Below, one piece after another: positions 26,329-36,143 of a stretch of DNA of 64,000 bases. The DNA comes from Ralstonia sp. UNC404CL21Col (GTDB lineage: Bacteria > Pseudomonadota > Gammaproteobacteria > Burkholderiales > Burkholderiaceae). The first letter of the stretch is position 1, and each line of letters begins with the position of its first letter. The DNA lies in assembly GCF_000620465.1 (NCBI RefSeq), contig NZ_JIBE01000004.1:1302001-1366000 (forward strand). The letters are read 5' to 3'. Both the position numbers and the translations under genes were made by a program. The notes under the pieces are model-generated. The model did not search any database, had not been told where the DNA came from, and saw nothing but the letters and a program-made list of their open reading frames with translations.

Positions 26329-27603
26329 TCAGGGAAATTTGGCGAGCGTTTCGAGTTCCGACACGAAGCGGACTTCACGACCCGCCGGCACCGCAATGTC
26401 CATCGGGATCGGCGTGACGACGATGGTGTGGTGCGGAATGGCGTCATCGTCGTCGAGCACCAGAAGCTCGGTGTCGGCAAAGCCGTGCGCGTGGTGGAAG
26501 ACCTGCAACGGTGCGCGGCGCAAGGTAGCGTACTTCGGCGGCTCGGGCTTGAACGGATCGAGCTTGGTCACGTATTCGAACGCGGCATTGACGCGGTACA
26601 GGTCATACGGCGCCGGCAGATCGGACACTTCGCCCAGCGCGCGGACGCGGTTGGCGATGTAGTAGTTGTCGATCCAATTGCCGCCTTCATGCGTGCGCAG
26701 GCGCAGCGCCACCTTCATGCGTGCCAGCACGAATTGGTTGATGGCGTTCAGCCATTCAGGGCGCTCGGCAGCCGGCAGCGTGTGCGAGAACTTGCCGAAC
26801 AGGTATTCCAGGCCGCCGCGATAGCGGTCCCACGCGTGTTTCACTTCTTCGTTGCCGGCCTGCGCGCGGGTCTCGTCGGCAAAGTAGCGCGAGACCGAGC
26901 GATAGAACGGCGTCTTGCTGAAGTACACCGCGCTGGAGCCGAGCATTTCCGCCGCATGCACGAACGCGTAGAACGCAGGCTCGGGCGCGCTGAAGTAGAT
27001 GCGGTCCATCACCTCGCGGCGCGCCAGGTAGATCTCCGGAAAGAGGTGGTGCGACAACACCAGCGCCAGCAGCTTGGCGTAGTCGTGCTGCTCGATCAGG
27101 TAGTTGTCGTCCTGGCGATAGAACATCGTGACGTCCTGCCGCGTCGGCAGGTCGTGAATGAACCACGGCGCAAAGATGACATCCACGCCCGGGTTGCGCT
27201 CGAAGATGTCGATGTTGTTGTTGATCTCGGCCAAGATCGGCAGGTCGTCGTCGGCGTGATACAGCACGTACTTGCCCTGCGCGCTGCGATAGAGCTGGTT
27301 CAGGTTTTCTGCCGAGCCGAGGTTCGACGGGCGGCGGAAATACCGGATGTTCAGCTTGTCCTGGTAGCGGCCCACGACTTCTTCGGTGGCATCGGTCGAG
27401 CAGTTGTCGCCGATCAGCAATTCGTAGCTGAACTTCAGCTCGCCGATCTGCGAGACGAGTTCTGCAAGCAGATTCTCGAGATAGCGGGCGCGGTTGTAGG
27501 TCGGGATGCAGACGCTCAGCGCAACCTGCTGGATGACCTCCGCCTGCTTCACGGGCGCCACGTCTTGCGGCGCTTCGGGTTGGATTGCTTCGATTTCACT
27601 CAT
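26329..27603 (-). CDS. Family 2 glycosyltransferase
   Basis: 424 residues from the ATG overlapping the wbqC-like stop by 4 bp; the frame is open further upstream but that part is a shadow. The GT-A domain begins LSVCIPTYNRARYLENLLAE, then GDNCSTDATEEVV and a YHADDDLPIL metal-binding stretch. The rest has no repeat or membrane segment that I can see. It probably transfers a sugar made by the island. The target may be flagellin or a growing oligosaccharide. Confidence 0.88.
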   Translation of the reverse strand: MSEIEAIQPEAPQDVAPVKQAEVIQQVALSVCIPTYNRARYLENLLAELVSQIGELKFSYELLIGDNCSTDATEEVVGRYQDKLNIRYFRRPSNLGSAENLNQLYRSAQGKYVLYHADDDLPILAEINNNIDIFERNPGVDVIFAPWFIHDLPTRQDVTMFYRQDDNYLIEQHDYAKLLALVLSHHLFPEIYLARREVMDRIYFSAPEPAFYAFVHAAEMLGSSAVYFSKTPFYRSVSRYFADETRAQAGNEEVKHAWDRYRGGLEYLFGKFSHTLPAAERPEWLNAINQFVLARMKVALRLRTHEGGNWIDNYYIANRVRALGEVSDLPAPYDLYRVNAAFEYVTKLDPFKPEPPKYATLRRAPLQVFHHAHGFADTELLVLDDDDAIPHHTIVVTPIPMDIAVPAGREVRFVSELETLAKFP

Positions 27604-28313
27604 TGGATGAACTCGCGCCAGTGGAGGGTCTGAGGGCACATGTACTGCTTGCCGGCCGGGCCATGATTGGCAATCAGGTCCAGGCTGCTGACAAACGGGG
27701 TGAACGCACCATGCAATTGCGGATACGGCCGCATGGCGTAGTTCATGTATTCGACGGCAACGCCTTGCTGCTCGAAATCGGCGTGGGCCAGGTAGTTCTT
27801 GGCGCCGTGTCCGGTGATGTAGGTGTCGCCTTGCAGCTTCTTCACGATGGCGAGCACGCGGTCGGTGTTGCGCCCGGGAATGTCCAGCTCCGGCGCGTCG
27901 ACAAACTTGCGGTCCAGCTCGATGCCCAGGTAGCGGCACACCGCGCGCATGGACGCCAGTGCCAGCGCACCCATGTTGGTGTAGTCGGCTTCGTACACGG
28001 AGCGCACGAGCGCCAGCATGTCGCTTGCATGCGGCGCGGCCTCGTAGGCCTGCTCCAGCATGCGCAGATGCTGCGCTCGCCAGTCGACGTTGGTGGCGGG
28101 TTTGACTTCGTCGATGCGCGCACCGAGGTGAAACTTCTCCAGCGGCACCGTCATCCAGCGCGTGCCGGCGGGCTCCTTGATCTGCACGCGGTTGGTGAAG
28201 CTGCCCTTGGAGAACTGAACGTCAGCGTAATTGACGAGCACGTCGGCCAGCATGATCTGCTCGAGCAGACCGACCCACGGGAACAGCATCGGTTGTGTGA
28301 TCACGACCTTCAT
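27600..28313 (-). CDS. WbqC-like family protein
   Basis: 237 residues from MKVVITQPMLFPWVG. The start VVITQPMLFPWVGLLEQIML, NRVQIKEPAGTRWMTVPL and ERNTDR-like stretch are typical of the WbqC family found in O-antigen and glycan clusters. The activity is not well established; a role in adding an amino acid or acyl group to a sugar has been suggested for relatives. It overlaps neighbours by 4 bp on both sides. Confidence 0.85.
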   Translation of the reverse strand: MKVVITQPMLFPWVGLLEQIMLADVLVNYADVQFSKGSFTNRVQIKEPAGTRWMTVPLEKFHLGARIDEVKPATNVDWRAQHLRMLEQAYEAAPHASDMLALVRSVYEADYTNMGALALASMRAVCRYLGIELDRKFVDAPELDIPGRNTDRVLAIVKKLQGDTYITGHGAKNYLAHADFEQQGVAVEYMNYAMRPYPQLHGAFTPFVSSLDLIANHGPAGKQYMCPQTLHWREFIQ

Positions 28314-28825
28314 GACGCGAGCATCCGTTCCATGAGGACAACGTCGTGCCAGCGGTTGTCTTGCAGGTAGTGGCCGGCCAACGTGCCGACGGTGCGGAAG
28401 TCGAGCTTCTCGTACAGCGCGATGGCGCGCGTGTTTTCGGCCAGCACTTCCAGCGTGATCTTGCGCAGGCACAGCGTTTCGCTGGCGTAGGCAAACGCGG
28501 CTTCGCATGCGGCCCGCCCGTGGCCCTTGCCTTGCGCGGATGACGCCAGGCAGATGCCAAGCGAAGCGTGTCGGTTGACCGCATCGATGTGGTTCAGCTG
28601 CAGGTAGCCCAGTACGCTGTCATCTGCCTGGCTGGCAATGACGAAGAGCACCAGGTCGCTCTGCTTCGATTTTGCGATCAGCCAGTCGCGCACGCTCGCG
28701 GCCGAGTTGGGCCGCGGACGCGTCATGAGTTGCAGCTGCGTCGGCACATCGTTGCGCAGCGGCAGCAGTTGGGCGATGTCGCTCTCGCGCCATTCCCGAA
28801 GGACGAGGGAGCCGCGCGCGATCAT
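28310..28825 (-). CDS. GNAT N-acetyltransferase (RimJ/PseH-like)
   Basis: 171 residues. The acetyl-CoA motif is present as SSAQGKGHGRAACEAAFAYA, with the C-terminal NTRAIALYEKLDFRTVGTL. In its context it most likely acylates the amino group placed on the sugar by the DegT-type aminotransferase, as PseH does in pseudaminic acid synthesis. It overlaps the methyltransferase and wbqC-like genes by 4 bp each. Confidence 0.87.
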   Translation of the reverse strand: MIARGSLVLREWRESDIAQLLPLRNDVPTQLQLMTRPRPNSAASVRDWLIAKSKQSDLVLFVIASQADDSVLGYLQLNHIDAVNRHASLGICLASSAQGKGHGRAACEAAFAYASETLCLRKITLEVLAENTRAIALYEKLDFRTVGTLAGHYLQDNRWHDVVLMERMLAS

Positions 28826-30009
28826 GGCTGGAAGCGGAAATAGCGGAAGCGATTCGGATACGCGGCTTCCACGGTGTGCCGCACTTCATCGGCAATGACC
28901 GGATTCACGGCCAGGTACACCACTTCGACTTCGTCCGGAATGCTGTCCAGCGCCACCACCGGTTTGCCCGCCAGGGAGGACCCTTGCAGGTACGGGTTCT
29001 GATCGACAAACGCGCGCAGGGCATGCGGCTGTTGCAGGTTGCTTGCCGTGTAGGCGCCATAGAAACCCGCGCCGTAAATGACGGCGGGGGCGCTGCCGTG
29101 CTGCGCTTCAAAGTCCGTCAGATGGCTGGAGGCCTGTTGCCAGAAGTGGGCGAGCTTGCGAGCGGCGCTCTGCGTGTCGGCCAATGCTTGCGCATCGAGC
29201 ACCGGCGCGACTTTGCTGTCGCCAGGACGGCGTACGGCGGTTACGACGAACGCGCCACGGTGGCTGTTCGCGTCCGCCTCGAGCAAGTCAAACCCGTGGT
29301 TGGCCAGCAGCGTCTGCAGCGACGTGTGCGTGAAATGGTTGACGTGATCCGCCACCAGAAAATCCACCGAATTGGTGAACGTGTTCGGCACGATCGCGTA
29401 CAGCACGCCACCATCGCGCAGCAACCCGTGAATGTTGTGCAGCGCCGTCGTCAGGTCGGGGATGTGTTCGAGCGAGAAGAACGAGCTGACGACATCGAAA
29501 GAACGCTGCCATGCCGTCGGGATCGTGTACGTCGCCCATTGTTCGGGGCTCAGGAATTTTTCCCAGAAGCCGACGTAGCGGTCGCTGATGTCGAACAGAT
29601 GGACGTTCACGTCGGGGCGCTGCTGCTTGAGCAGGCGCATGGTGGCGCTCTTTGCGCAGCCGAAGTCGACTACACGCGCGCCCTCATGCAGCGCACCTTG
29701 CAAGGCCAGCTTGCGCTGGAACGTGGCGACCTGGTGATCGGCACGGAAGATCTTCTGGCCGTTTTCGACCGCATAGATCTGATCTTCTTCCTCGCTGTTG
29801 ACGAGGATGTCGTACTCGGTGTCGTAGAAGCTGCCGTTGTCGCACAGCTCGGCGGTTTGGATGTGGCCGCACGCGGCGCAGCAGAACACTTCCAGCGTGC
29901 CGTCCATGGCACGACGCAGGGAAGACAGCGAGCTTTGCGGCGCCGCGCGGTAAATCGGCTCGGCCAGCGGCTGCTGGCAGACATTGCAGGGCAGTGCAGC
30001 TTGGGTCAT
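28822..30009 (-). CDS. Sugar C-methyltransferase-like SAM-dependent methyltransferase
   Basis: 395 residues from MTQAALPCNVC. A zinc-binding-like N-terminus has CNVC and CCAAC pairs. The SAM-binding domain follows (GARVVDFGCAKSATMRLLKQ; SSFFSLEHIPDL), then a C-terminal domain with a Rossmann-like start (PAVIYGAGFYGAYTASNL). This three-part layout is that of deoxysugar C-3 methyltransferases such as TylC3 and NovU. It suggests a branched sugar. The gap to the upstream gene is 2 bp. Confidence 0.87.
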   Translation of the reverse strand: MTQAALPCNVCQQPLAEPIYRAAPQSSLSSLRRAMDGTLEVFCCAACGHIQTAELCDNGSFYDTEYDILVNSEEEDQIYAVENGQKIFRADHQVATFQRKLALQGALHEGARVVDFGCAKSATMRLLKQQRPDVNVHLFDISDRYVGFWEKFLSPEQWATYTIPTAWQRSFDVVSSFFSLEHIPDLTTALHNIHGLLRDGGVLYAIVPNTFTNSVDFLVADHVNHFTHTSLQTLLANHGFDLLEADANSHRGAFVVTAVRRPGDSKVAPVLDAQALADTQSAARKLAHFWQQASSHLTDFEAQHGSAPAVIYGAGFYGAYTASNLQQPHALRAFVDQNPYLQGSSLAGKPVVALDSIPDEVEVVYLAVNPVIADEVRHTVEAAYPNRFRYFRFQP

Positions 30010-30011
30010 GG

Positions 30012-30854
30012 TCAGGCTTCCACGGAGAGTTCGGGGTGGACGGTACGGAAGTCGACGCCGTTGGCGTACGAACCCTTCCAACCGTGCGAGCGCCCGGTCG
30101 GCTCGCAGAAATTGAAGTAGCGGAACTGCATCGACCAGCGCGAACGCTGGCTCGTGTTGTGTCCCGAGGCGTGCAGCACCAGGAAGTCGACCATCACCAG
30201 GTCACCCGGCTTGGTCAGCGGTTGCACGTGCGGATAGCGCGCGAGGTAGCTCGCCTCGTCCTTGATCAACAATGCGTAGGCGCCTTGCTTGCCCGCGTTG
30301 TCCGGGTCCGCGCTGAAGACGGGCAGCGGGCCTTCGACGTGCGAGCCGGGGCAGAACTCCACCGGCCCGATCTCGGGCGTGATTTCGACGAGCGGGCTCC
30401 AGAACACCACGCCGTCCAGGCTGCGCAACTGGGCCGGATATTCCTGATGCCAGTTGGCGCGAAATTTCTCTTCACGCGGGTTGTCGATGCGGATGCCGGA
30501 GCCCGCGTGCGCAATGCCCGGCAGCGCGCCAGGGCGCACGCTGCGAACGAGCTGCTCATGGCGCTCGTCGCCCAGCAGGCGGACAAACGCGGGGATCTGC
30601 TTGACGGCGTCATACACCTCGGCGCCGTATTTGCGATTGGCCTTGATGACCGCCTGATAACCGTCGTCGAACCGTTCCGGCGCAAACGGTGCGCGGTCGA
30701 TGTCGAGACGGTATTTGTCGATCACCAGACCGATGATGTCGTAGATGGCGCGCTGGATCGGCTCGACCTGCGACGGCGCGTAGAAGTCGCGCAGGATCAG
30801 CAGTCCGTCGCGCTGGAAGGTCTCGATCTGGTCGGGGTTCAGGATGCCAGGCAT
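30012..30854 (-). CDS. Phytanoyl-CoA dioxygenase (PhyH) family protein
   Basis: 280 residues from MPGILNPDQIETF. It is a non-haem Fe(II)/2-oxoglutarate dioxygenase type: iron ligands are suggested by the His and acid in NWHQEYP and the later His in LHASGHNTS, with a following Arg in RSRWSMQFRY. It is likely to hydroxylate or oxidise the sugar or its acyl substituent. It overlaps the aminotransferase end by 16 bp. The exact substrate is unknown. Confidence 0.83.
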   Translation of the reverse strand: MPGILNPDQIETFQRDGLLILRDFYAPSQVEPIQRAIYDIIGLVIDKYRLDIDRAPFAPERFDDGYQAVIKANRKYGAEVYDAVKQIPAFVRLLGDERHEQLVRSVRPGALPGIAHAGSGIRIDNPREEKFRANWHQEYPAQLRSLDGVVFWSPLVEITPEIGPVEFCPGSHVEGPLPVFSADPDNAGKQGAYALLIKDEASYLARYPHVQPLTKPGDLVMVDFLVLHASGHNTSQRSRWSMQFRYFNFCEPTGRSHGWKGSYANGVDFRTVHPELSVEA

Positions 30855-31990
30855 GTCAGCGTCTCCTGGTGGGCTTTCACGAGATCGAGCACCACGTTGC
30901 ACACCGTCGCGATGTTCTCGCTCGACATGTCGTGATACGACGGCAGGTTGATGGCGCGCTCGGCAATGGCGTAGCTGTTGGGTGCGTTGCGGCGCGCGGT
31001 GGCCTCGGACGTGCCGAACAATTCCGTCTGGCTCAGCGGATAAAAGAACACGCGTGCATCGATGCCGCGCCGCGAGAACGCGGCCAGCAGCCCGTCGCGC
31101 GTAATGCCCAGCGCTTCGTCGAACACGACGGTGGGCATCCAGTAGCTGTTGAGCGTGCCGGGTGCCTCGGGGTTGAGCGCAAGGCCGGCAACGCCGCCAA
31201 GGTGCACCTGATACTCGGCAAAGATCTCGCGCTTGCGGGCAACCAGCGCGTCGATGCGCTCAAGCTGCGCGCAGCCGATGGCGGCCTGCACGTTGGAAAT
31301 GCGGTACTTGAAGCCGATGAAGTCGGACCAGAACTGCTTGCCGCCCGGCACGCGGCCATGGTTGTTCAGCGTCATGACGCGGTCGTACAGCGCGCGGTCG
31401 TTGGTGACGAACATGCCGCCTTCGCCCGTCGTCATGGTCTTGGTGCCATGAAACGAGAACGTGCCGAAGATGCCTTGCGAACCCGTTGCGTGGCCGTGCC
31501 AGCGCGAGCCCACAGCCTCCGCCGCGTCCTCGATGACGGGAAGGCCGTGGCGCTTGCCGATGTCCAGCAGGCGGTCCATCTCGCACAGGTTGCCGTAGAG
31601 GTGCGTGGCGATGATGGCTTTCGTGCGCGGCGTGATGGCTGCTTCCACGAGCGCCGGGTCCAGGCACCATGTGTCGGGCAGGATGTCGACAAACACCGGC
31701 GTCGCGCCCACGTAAGTGATGGGCGATGCCGTGGCGATCCAGTTCGTGTCGGCCAGGATCACCTCGTCGCCGGCGCCGATGCCGAGCGCGGCCAGGCCCA
31801 TGTGCATGGCCCCGGTGCAGCTTGAGGTGGCAATGGCGTACTGCGTGCCGACAAATTCCGCAAACTGCTTTTCGAAGCGGTTGATGTAGGCGTAGCACTG
31901 GTCGCCCCAGCCGTTGCGTGCGGCGTCGGTGGCGTATTCGACTTCCAGCTCGGTGATCGACGGCTTGGAGTACAGAATTTTCTGGGTCAT
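30839..31990 (-). CDS. DegT/DnrJ/EryC1/StrS sugar aminotransferase
   Basis: 383 residues, PLP-dependent. The PLP Lys is K184 in SFHGTKTMTTGEGGM; the motifs SSCTGAMHMGLAALGIGAGD and PVIEDAAEAVGS are characteristic. It transaminates a keto group on a nucleotide-activated 6-deoxysugar, as in perosamine or viosamine synthesis. Its start overlaps the epimerase stop by 4 bp. Confidence 0.93.
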   Translation of the reverse strand: MTQKILYSKPSITELEVEYATDAARNGWGDQCYAYINRFEKQFAEFVGTQYAIATSSCTGAMHMGLAALGIGAGDEVILADTNWIATASPITYVGATPVFVDILPDTWCLDPALVEAAITPRTKAIIATHLYGNLCEMDRLLDIGKRHGLPVIEDAAEAVGSRWHGHATGSQGIFGTFSFHGTKTMTTGEGGMFVTNDRALYDRVMTLNNHGRVPGGKQFWSDFIGFKYRISNVQAAIGCAQLERIDALVARKREIFAEYQVHLGGVAGLALNPEAPGTLNSYWMPTVVFDEALGITRDGLLAAFSRRGIDARVFFYPLSQTELFGTSEATARRNAPNSYAIAERAINLPSYHDMSSENIATVCNVVLDLVKAHQETLTCLAS

Positions 31991-32580
31991 GGCTGTTCCT
32001 GCAGTTCAGGATTCTGGGCGCGCAACGTGATGCCCGCAAACGCGTCGGTCAGCGGCGGATGGTTGCGGTCCCGGTCGGAGCATTCGGTCATGTCGAGCGG
32101 CCAGGCAATGTTGAGCCGGCTGTCGGTCGGGTTGAGACCGTCTTCAGCGGCTTGCGCGTACGGCGTCGAGGTCAGATACAGCAGCTCGCAATCGTCTTCC
32201 AGCGCCTGGAAGCCGTGGGCAAACCCGCGCGGCACCAGCAAGCTGTTGTGGCGGTCGGCGGACAACTCCACCGCATGCCATTGCAGGAACGTCGGCGAGC
32301 CTGCACGCAGGTCAACGGCCACGTCGAACACGCGGCCGCGCACGCAACTCACCAGCTTGATCTCGGCATGCGGCGGGTACTGAAAATGCAGCCCACGCAC
32401 GGTGCCGCGCTTGGCGGAATACGAGTGATTGATTTGCGCGATCGGGCTGTCAAAGCCGGCGGCGGCCAGTTCGTCTGCGCAGAAGAAGCGCGTGAAGTAG
32501 CCGCGATGGTCACCGATTACCTTGCGGTTGATTTCGACCACGCCGGCCAGCGGCGTCGGTTGGATGGCGAAGCGGCTCAT
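31987..32580 (-). CDS. dTDP/CDP-4-keto-6-deoxysugar 3,5-epimerase (RmlC family)
   Basis: 197 residues from [14 protein letters not shown]. RmlC cupin signatures are present: DHRGYFTRFFCADE, INHSYSAKRGTVRGLHFQYP (catalytic His region) and LVPRGFAHGFQAL. It epimerises C3 and/or C5 of a 4-keto-6-deoxyhexose nucleotide. Given rfbF and rfbG beside it, the substrate may be the CDP form. It overlaps neighbours by 4 bp. Confidence 0.92.
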   Translation of the reverse strand: MSRFAIQPTPLAGVVEINRKVIGDHRGYFTRFFCADELAAAGFDSPIAQINHSYSAKRGTVRGLHFQYPPHAEIKLVSCVRGRVFDVAVDLRAGSPTFLQWHAVELSADRHNSLLVPRGFAHGFQALEDDCELLYLTSTPYAQAAEDGLNPTDSRLNIAWPLDMTECSDRDRNHPPLTDAFAGITLRAQNPELQEQP

Positions 32581-33683
32581 GCGGCGCTCCTGCGTGTGGC
32601 AGCGGACGCGGCGGCGGTGAAGCGGTCGATCTGCTGGTCGCACAGCGTGCGCGCATCCGCGGTGTTTTCATGCAGATGCCGATACCACGCGGCGGTCTGT
32701 TCCAGCGCGGTCTCGAACGGCCACGCCGTCTGCCAGCCCAGTTGCTGCCGTGCCCGGCTGGCGTCGAGATGCAGCATGCCGGCTTCATGGCGGCCGGCGG
32801 CGGCATTGGCGTCCAGTTGCCAGATCAGCGCGGGCCAATGGTGTTGCAAGCCTTGCAAGACCTGTTCGACCGTGCGCGTGGCGGCGCTGTCCGGGCCGAA
32901 GTTCCAGGCGGTCGCGCACGCGGCGTCACCGGCCAGCAGCCGTTGCGCGAGCACCAGATACCCATGCAGGCAATCCAGAACGTGCTGCCACGGCCGCGTG
33001 GCGTGCGGTGAACGGATGACCAGCGGCGTACCGGCACGCATCGCGCGCTCGGCATCGGGAATAAGGCGGTCTTCCGACCAGTCGCCACCGCCGATGACAT
33101 TGCCTGCACGGCCGGTGGCCAGCAGCGGGCCGTTGGCGAAAAACGCGCGCCGGTAGCTTGCGGCCACCAGTTCGGCGCAAGCCTTGGACGCGCTGTACGG
33201 ATCATGGCCGCCGAGTGCGTCGGTCTCGCGGTAGCCCCAGGCCCATTCGCGGTTGTCGTAGCACTTGTCGGTGGTGGCCACCACGATGGCCGACAGGCCG
33301 GCGCAGGCGCGCGCGGCTTCCAGCACGTTCACCGTGCCCATCACGTTGGTGGCGTAGGTGCCGGCCGGGTCCTGATACGACGCACGCACCAGCGGTTGCG
33401 CGGCCAGGTGAAACACCACGTCGGGTCTCGCCGCGGTCATGGCGGCACGCAAGGCATCCGCGTCACGGATATCGCCCAGCGTGTGGCCGGCCAAGGCGGA
33501 TTCCGCCTCCGCCAGCGTAAAGAGATTCGGGTGCGTTTCGGGCGCCAGGCTGTAGCCGGTCACATCGGCACCAAGCTGGCGCAGCCACAGTGCCAGCCAG
33601 CTGCCCTTGAAGCCAGTGTGCCCGGTCAGGAAGACGCGCTTGCCTGCCCACGCACGGGGGTCGAGCGTCACCACTTTTTCCAC
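32577..33683 (-). CDS. rfbG: CDP-glucose 4,6-dehydratase RfbG
   Basis: 368 residues from a GTG that follows GGGGAG at good spacing; the frame is open further back but runs into rfbF. SDR-type: [20 protein letters not shown] at the NAD site, YxxxK as YSASK, and ATTDKCYDN, matching CDP-glucose dehydratases. It converts CDP-glucose to CDP-4-keto-6-deoxyglucose, the branch point for CDP-deoxysugars. It overlaps rfbF by 16 bp. Confidence 0.93.
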   Translation of the reverse strand: MEKVVTLDPRAWAGKRVFLTGHTGFKGSWLALWLRQLGADVTGYSLAPETHPNLFTLAEAESALAGHTLGDIRDADALRAAMTAARPDVVFHLAAQPLVRASYQDPAGTYATNVMGTVNVLEAARACAGLSAIVVATTDKCYDNREWAWGYRETDALGGHDPYSASKACAELVAASYRRAFFANGPLLATGRAGNVIGGGDWSEDRLIPDAERAMRAGTPLVIRSPHATRPWQHVLDCLHGYLVLAQRLLAGDAACATAWNFGPDSAATRTVEQVLQGLQHHWPALIWQLDANAAAGRHEAGMLHLDASRARQQLGWQTAWPFETALEQTAAWYRHLHENTADARTLCDQQIDRFTAAASAATRRSAA

Positions 33684-34441
33684 GGTGCACTCCCCGCTTG
33701 CCAAAGGGCTTCCAGACTGTTCTTGTCGCGCAGCGTGTCCATCGGCTGCCAGAAGCCGTGATGCTCGAACGTGTTCAGTTCGCCCATCTCGGCCAGGCGC
33801 GCCATCGGTGCGCCTTCCCACGGCGTGTCTTCGCTCGCGATGTATTCAATGACGGACGGATTGAGCACGAAGAAGCCGCCGTTGATCCAGCTGCCGCCGT
33901 CGCCGGGCGGCTTTTCGGTAAAGCCGGTCACGCGTGCGCCGTCGCGCTGGAGCATGCCGTAGCGGCCCGGTGGCTGCACGGCCGTCACGGTGGCCATCTT
34001 GCCGTGTGCGCGGTGGAAGGCGATCTTGCTCGTGATGTCGATGTCCGACACGCCGTCGCCGTAGGTGAAGCAGAACGGCTCGTTCGGGTCCAGGTAGGCG
34101 GCTACGCGCTTCAGGCGCCCGCCGGTCTGCGATTGTTCGCCCGTGTCGACCAGCGTGATGCGCCACGGCTCGGCATGGCGCTCGTGCACGGTCACTTCGT
34201 TCTTCGACATATCGAACGTCACGTCCGACATGTGCAGGAAGTAGTTGGCGAAGTACTCCTTGATGACGTAGCCCTTGTAACCGAGGCAGATGATGAAATC
34301 GTTGATGCCGTGGGCGGCATAGATCTTCATGATGTGCCAGAGGATCGGGCGGCCACCAATCTCGATCATCGGCTTGGGCCGCAGGTGCGATTCTTCGCTG
34401 ATGCGCGTGCCGAGGCCCCCGGCCAGGATGACTGTCTTCAT
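33668..34441 (-). CDS. rfbF: Glucose-1-phosphate cytidylyltransferase RfbF
   Basis: 257 residues, usual length. [40 protein letters not shown] and [12 protein letters not shown] are the RfbF signatures. It makes CDP-glucose from CTP and glucose-1-phosphate for RfbG. It is 10 bp after the TPR-type glycosyltransferase. Confidence 0.97.
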   Translation of the reverse strand: MKTVILAGGLGTRISEESHLRPKPMIEIGGRPILWHIMKIYAAHGINDFIICLGYKGYVIKEYFANYFLHMSDVTFDMSKNEVTVHERHAEPWRITLVDTGEQSQTGGRLKRVAAYLDPNEPFCFTYGDGVSDIDITSKIAFHRAHGKMATVTAVQPPGRYGMLQRDGARVTGFTEKPPGDGGSWINGGFFVLNPSVIEYIASEDTPWEGAPMARLAEMGELNTFEHHGFWQPMDTLRDKNSLEALWQAGSAPWKKW

Positions 34442-34451
34442 GATTGCGTAC

Positions 34452-35561
34452 TCATGCGGCGGCGACTGCGCTGCGTTCCTGCATCTGCCGCGCGAGGTCG
34501 GAATATTGGTTCGACTTGATGGCCAGCGTGTCGGCCAGGGCGCGGTAGGTCAGCGCCAGGTACTTTGCGGCGGCAAAGCTGCCGCGCCCGAATACGGCGG
34601 CGTCCAGCTTGGGCTGCTCGCCAATCTCCAGGCACTTCAGGAAGGCGTTTTCCGCCATCGGCAGCCATTGTTTTTCGGCCTCGGCCGGGTGCTTGGCAGC
34701 GGCTTCAAACATGAGATGGCCGAGCAGGTAGAAGTAGTCCGGCGAGCCCGACCATTCGTCCATCCACTCGCCGGCCAGGGTGATGGCCTCGTCGAGTTGT
34801 CCGGTCTGGCTCAGGCACGCGAGCAGGCAGATACACAGGTCGTGCCGATAGGGCGACTGCTTGGGTGCCGTCGCCACGGCGCGGCGGTAATACTCTGCGG
34901 CCTGGGCGGCGTCGCCCTGGTTGATCTGGAAATCCTTGCCGAGCTGGTAGAGCACGTACGGATCGTCCGGACGCGCGGCCAGTTCGAGCTGGAGCAGGGT
35001 GTGGTTGCGCCCGCGCTTCTTCTCGAGCTTGACGTCCAGGTAGCCGTCGTGGCCGATCACCAGCGGCAGGCGAACGCGCTGCAGGTCGGCATCGGGCTGC
35101 TCGTGGATGCGGCCCTTGTAACGCACGCCGCGCGGCAGCAGGCGCGCAATCCAGCTGTTGGATTGCTCCACCTTGCCCGAGACTTCAAACCCGCTGCGGA
35201 TGCACACCACGCCCAGCAATGGGCCGAAGGTGCAGGCGTCGCGCAGCTCGTCCGTGCCGGCCTCGATCCATTCGTCGGCGTCCAGCACGAGGTTCCAGTC
35301 CGCATTGGCGGCGGCCAGCGCGGCGTTGCGGGCGGCCGAAAAGTCGTCCACCCACGTGAAATGGTGCACCTGGGCGCCGCACGCCTTGGCGATCGCCACG
35401 GTGTCGTCGGTCGAGCCGGTGTCCAGCACGATCATGCGATCGACGTGCGGCTTGGCGCTCATCAGGCAGCGCTCGATGCAGGCAGCCTCGTCGCGGGCGA
35501 TGACGACCAGCGCAAGACTGCCCCGGGCGGGCTTGGCGCGGTGTTTGGCGTGTTTGGACAT
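34452..35561 (-). CDS. Family 2 glycosyltransferase with TPR-like C-terminus (copy 2)
   Basis: 369 residues, same layout as the gene at 23807-24889. The GT2 domain has [40 protein letters not shown] and DAD at 94-96. Helical repeats follow ([40 protein letters not shown]). It is 37 bp after fliE copy 2 on the same strand. It is likely the enzyme that puts the first or further sugars on a flagellar protein. Confidence 0.9.
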   Translation of the reverse strand: MSKHAKHRAKPARGSLALVVIARDEAACIERCLMSAKPHVDRMIVLDTGSTDDTVAIAKACGAQVHHFTWVDDFSAARNAALAAANADWNLVLDADEWIEAGTDELRDACTFGPLLGVVCIRSGFEVSGKVEQSNSWIARLLPRGVRYKGRIHEQPDADLQRVRLPLVIGHDGYLDVKLEKKRGRNHTLLQLELAARPDDPYVLYQLGKDFQINQGDAAQAAEYYRRAVATAPKQSPYRHDLCICLLACLSQTGQLDEAITLAGEWMDEWSGSPDYFYLLGHLMFEAAAKHPAEAEKQWLPMAENAFLKCLEIGEQPKLDAAVFGRGSFAAAKYLALTYRALADTLAIKSNQYSDLARQMQERSAVAAA

Positions 35562-35598
35562 GCGGCGCGAAGAAAAAAGTGAATCTATAGAAGTGACG

Positions 35599-35940
35599 TC
35601 AAATCGACATGCTCATGATGCTCTGGTACGCCGAGACAAACTTGTTGCGCACCTGCACCGCCGTCTGCATGTCGATGTTGGCCTTCTGCAGCGAGAGCAT
35701 CACGTCATGCAGATCCACGTCGTTGTTGCCCATTTCGAAGCTGCGCGAGACGGATTCGGCCTTCTGCTGCGAGGCATCCACCCGGTCCAGCGACGACTTG
35801 AGCACCGCGCCAAAGTCGACGCTGACCTTGGCGTCGTCGCCGGAGGCGGCGCCGCCCGCGCCAATGCCGCCCACCTTGGTGGAGGGCGCCAGCACGCTGT
35901 TCATCAGCGAGACCACTGAATTGGCGTTCGTAATATCCAT
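35599..35940 (-). CDS. fliE: FliE, MS ring-rod junction protein (copy 2)
   Basis: 113 residues. It lies divergent from fliF, the normal location of fliE, so this is probably the ancestral copy. The C-terminal block VDFGAVLKSSLDRVDASQQK through AYQSIMSMSI nearly matches copy 1. The linker after residue 20 is five residues longer and Gly/Ala-rich. It heads the glycan-island transcript. Confidence 0.96.
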   Translation of the reverse strand: MDITNANSVVSLMNSVLAPSTKVGGIGAGGAASGDDAKVSVDFGAVLKSSLDRVDASQQKAESVSRSFEMGNNDVDLHDVMLSLQKANIDMQTAVQVRNKFVSAYQSIMSMSI

Positions 35941-36143
35941 GTGAAGTCAACTCCTCTTTGCTCGTATTGCTTGCGGCGCCGCTGCTTGGCTGCCTGGGCC
36001 GGCTTTCCTGGGCGCTTTCCGCCCGGGCCGGCTGGTCGCTATGGCGCCACGGTGATGCAAAGGTAGCCGCCCGGCCGCCGTTCCCAAGCGCCCAAAAGAA
36101 CGGGAAAAGGCCCTCTTCTTGGCAATTTGCTTGCGCACCCGCT

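Larger units (their letters stand above)
26311..35561 (-). other. Flagellar glycan biosynthesis island between two fliE copies
   Basis: Ten minus-strand genes, most overlapping by 4 or 16 bp and none separated by more than 18 bp, lie between same-direction copies of fliE. The island makes a CDP-activated, modified 6-deoxysugar and carries two glycosyltransferases. Tight packing argues for one transcript, read from fliE copy 2 through to fliE copy 1. The sugar and its acceptor are inferred, not shown. Confidence 0.75.
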
